Assembly: GCA_046729895.1 (NCBI GenBank)
Contig: JBKPHP010000137.1
Location: 1-30,759 of the forward strand
Direction of reading: 5' to 3'
DNA: 30,759 bases
DNA from: DASXBA01 sp046729895
Lineage (GTDB): Bacteria; Actinomycetota; Thermoleophilia; Solirubrobacterales; Thermoleophilaceae
Position numbers and translations under genes: made by a program. The notes under the pieces are model-generated. The model was not told the DNA's origin. It saw only the letters and a list, made by a program, of their open reading frames with translations, and searched no databases. Of the stretch, positions 30,295-30,759 are shown one piece after another (position 1 is the stretch's first letter; the number at the start of each line of letters is the position of its first letter).

Positions 30295-30759
30295 TACTTC
30301 TCCTCGCCCTCGACCACCTCGGCGTCCACGACCTCCTCCTCGTCGGCAGAGGCCTCGCCGCCGTCGGCCGAGGCGCCGTCGCCCGGCTGGGCCTGCTGGG
30401 CCTGGGCGGCCGCGGCGTAGATCTGCTCCGAGACCTTGTGGAAGGCGCTCTGGAGCGCCTCCGTCTTGGAGCGGATCAGCGCGGTGTCCTCCGACTCCAG
30501 GTTGTCGCGCACGTCCTTGATGGCGGCCTCGATCTCCGACTTGGAGGACTCGTCGACCGAGTCGCCCAGCTCCGCGAGCTGCTTCTCGGCCTGATAGGCC
30601 GCGTTCTCGGCGGTGTTCCGGGCCTCGACGAGCTCGCGCTGCCGGCGGTCCTCCTCGGCGTGAGCCTCGGCGTCCTTGACCATCCGCTCGACCTCCTCCT
30701 CCGCGAGGCCGGAGCCGGCCTTGATCTCGATCTTCTGCTCCTTGCCGGTGCCGAGATCC
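30294..30759 (-). CDS. dnaK: chaperone DnaK, C-terminal part (gene continues beyond the window)
   Basis: Only the last about 154 residues are visible. They include the end of the substrate-binding domain (GTGKEQKIEIKAGSGLAEEEVERM), the helical lid (VKDAEAHAEEDRRQRELVEARN to LQSAFHKVSEQIYAA), a Gln/Ala-rich linker, and an acidic tail ending EEEVVDAEVVEGEEK. The frame is open to the window edge at 30759. It is the first gene of the dnaK-grpE-dnaJ-hspR unit and overlaps grpE by one base. The ATPase domain and the promoter lie outside. Confidence 0.95.
   Translation of the reverse strand, partial: DLGTGKEQKIEIKAGSGLAEEEVERMVKDAEAHAEEDRRQRELVEARNTAENAAYQAEKQLAELGDSVDESSKSEIEAAIKDVRDNLESEDTALIRSKTEALQSAFHKVSEQIYAAAAQAQQAQPGDGASADGGEASADEEEVVDAEVVEGEEK

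Overview
The window is a GC-rich chromosomal segment from an actinomycete. GTG and TTG starts are frequent, the tRNA genes encode no CCA, several starts look leaderless, PurL is the small PurS/PurQ-dependent type, and dnaK-grpE-dnaJ is followed by an HspR-type repressor. The protein flavour (DUF6766, GYD protein beside purD, CHASE2 cyclase) suggests class Thermoleophilia (Solirubrobacterales or Gaiellales-like). That placement comes from recognition, not from a search.

Layout. 1-3.5 kb is sparse accessory sequence: two secreted proteins of unknown function, an exact 22-bp direct repeat flanking the first, a stretch of decayed sequence, and a SAM methyltransferase pseudogene broken by three indels. 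3.4-5.05 kb holds three minus-strand tRNA genes (Val-UAC, Glu-UUC, Lys-UUU) alternating with a small membrane protein and an HTH protein with a LAGLIDADG-like motif. The tRNA-Lys gene is split inside its anticodon by a 243-nt group I intron; this is the most striking item in the window.

5.1-23.1 kb is dominated by de novo purine synthesis on the minus strand: recQ-purN-purH(-arsR); purC-purS-purQ-purL; purF; and a GYD gene-purD-purE-purB. Most junctions overlap by 1-4 nt. Interspersed on the plus strand are a sulfite-oxidase-like molybdoenzyme, a cyclic-nucleotide-binding protein and a DUF3307 membrane protein; on the minus strand there is a CHASE2 adenylate/guanylate cyclase. purM and purK are absent from the window. 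A second methyltransferase remnant lies between purL and purF. A nested hairpin precedes the purB start.

23.1-25.4 kb has an intact SAM methyltransferase and a four-gene minus-strand envelope operon: lipoprotein, 27-residue membrane microprotein, DUF6766 protein, 121-residue basic protein. 25.4 kb to the end is a heat-shock cluster read leftward: dnaK (3' part only), grpE, dnaJ, hspR, then clpB. HspR presumably represses this set. grpE carries two inverted arrays of heptamer repeats near its 5' end.
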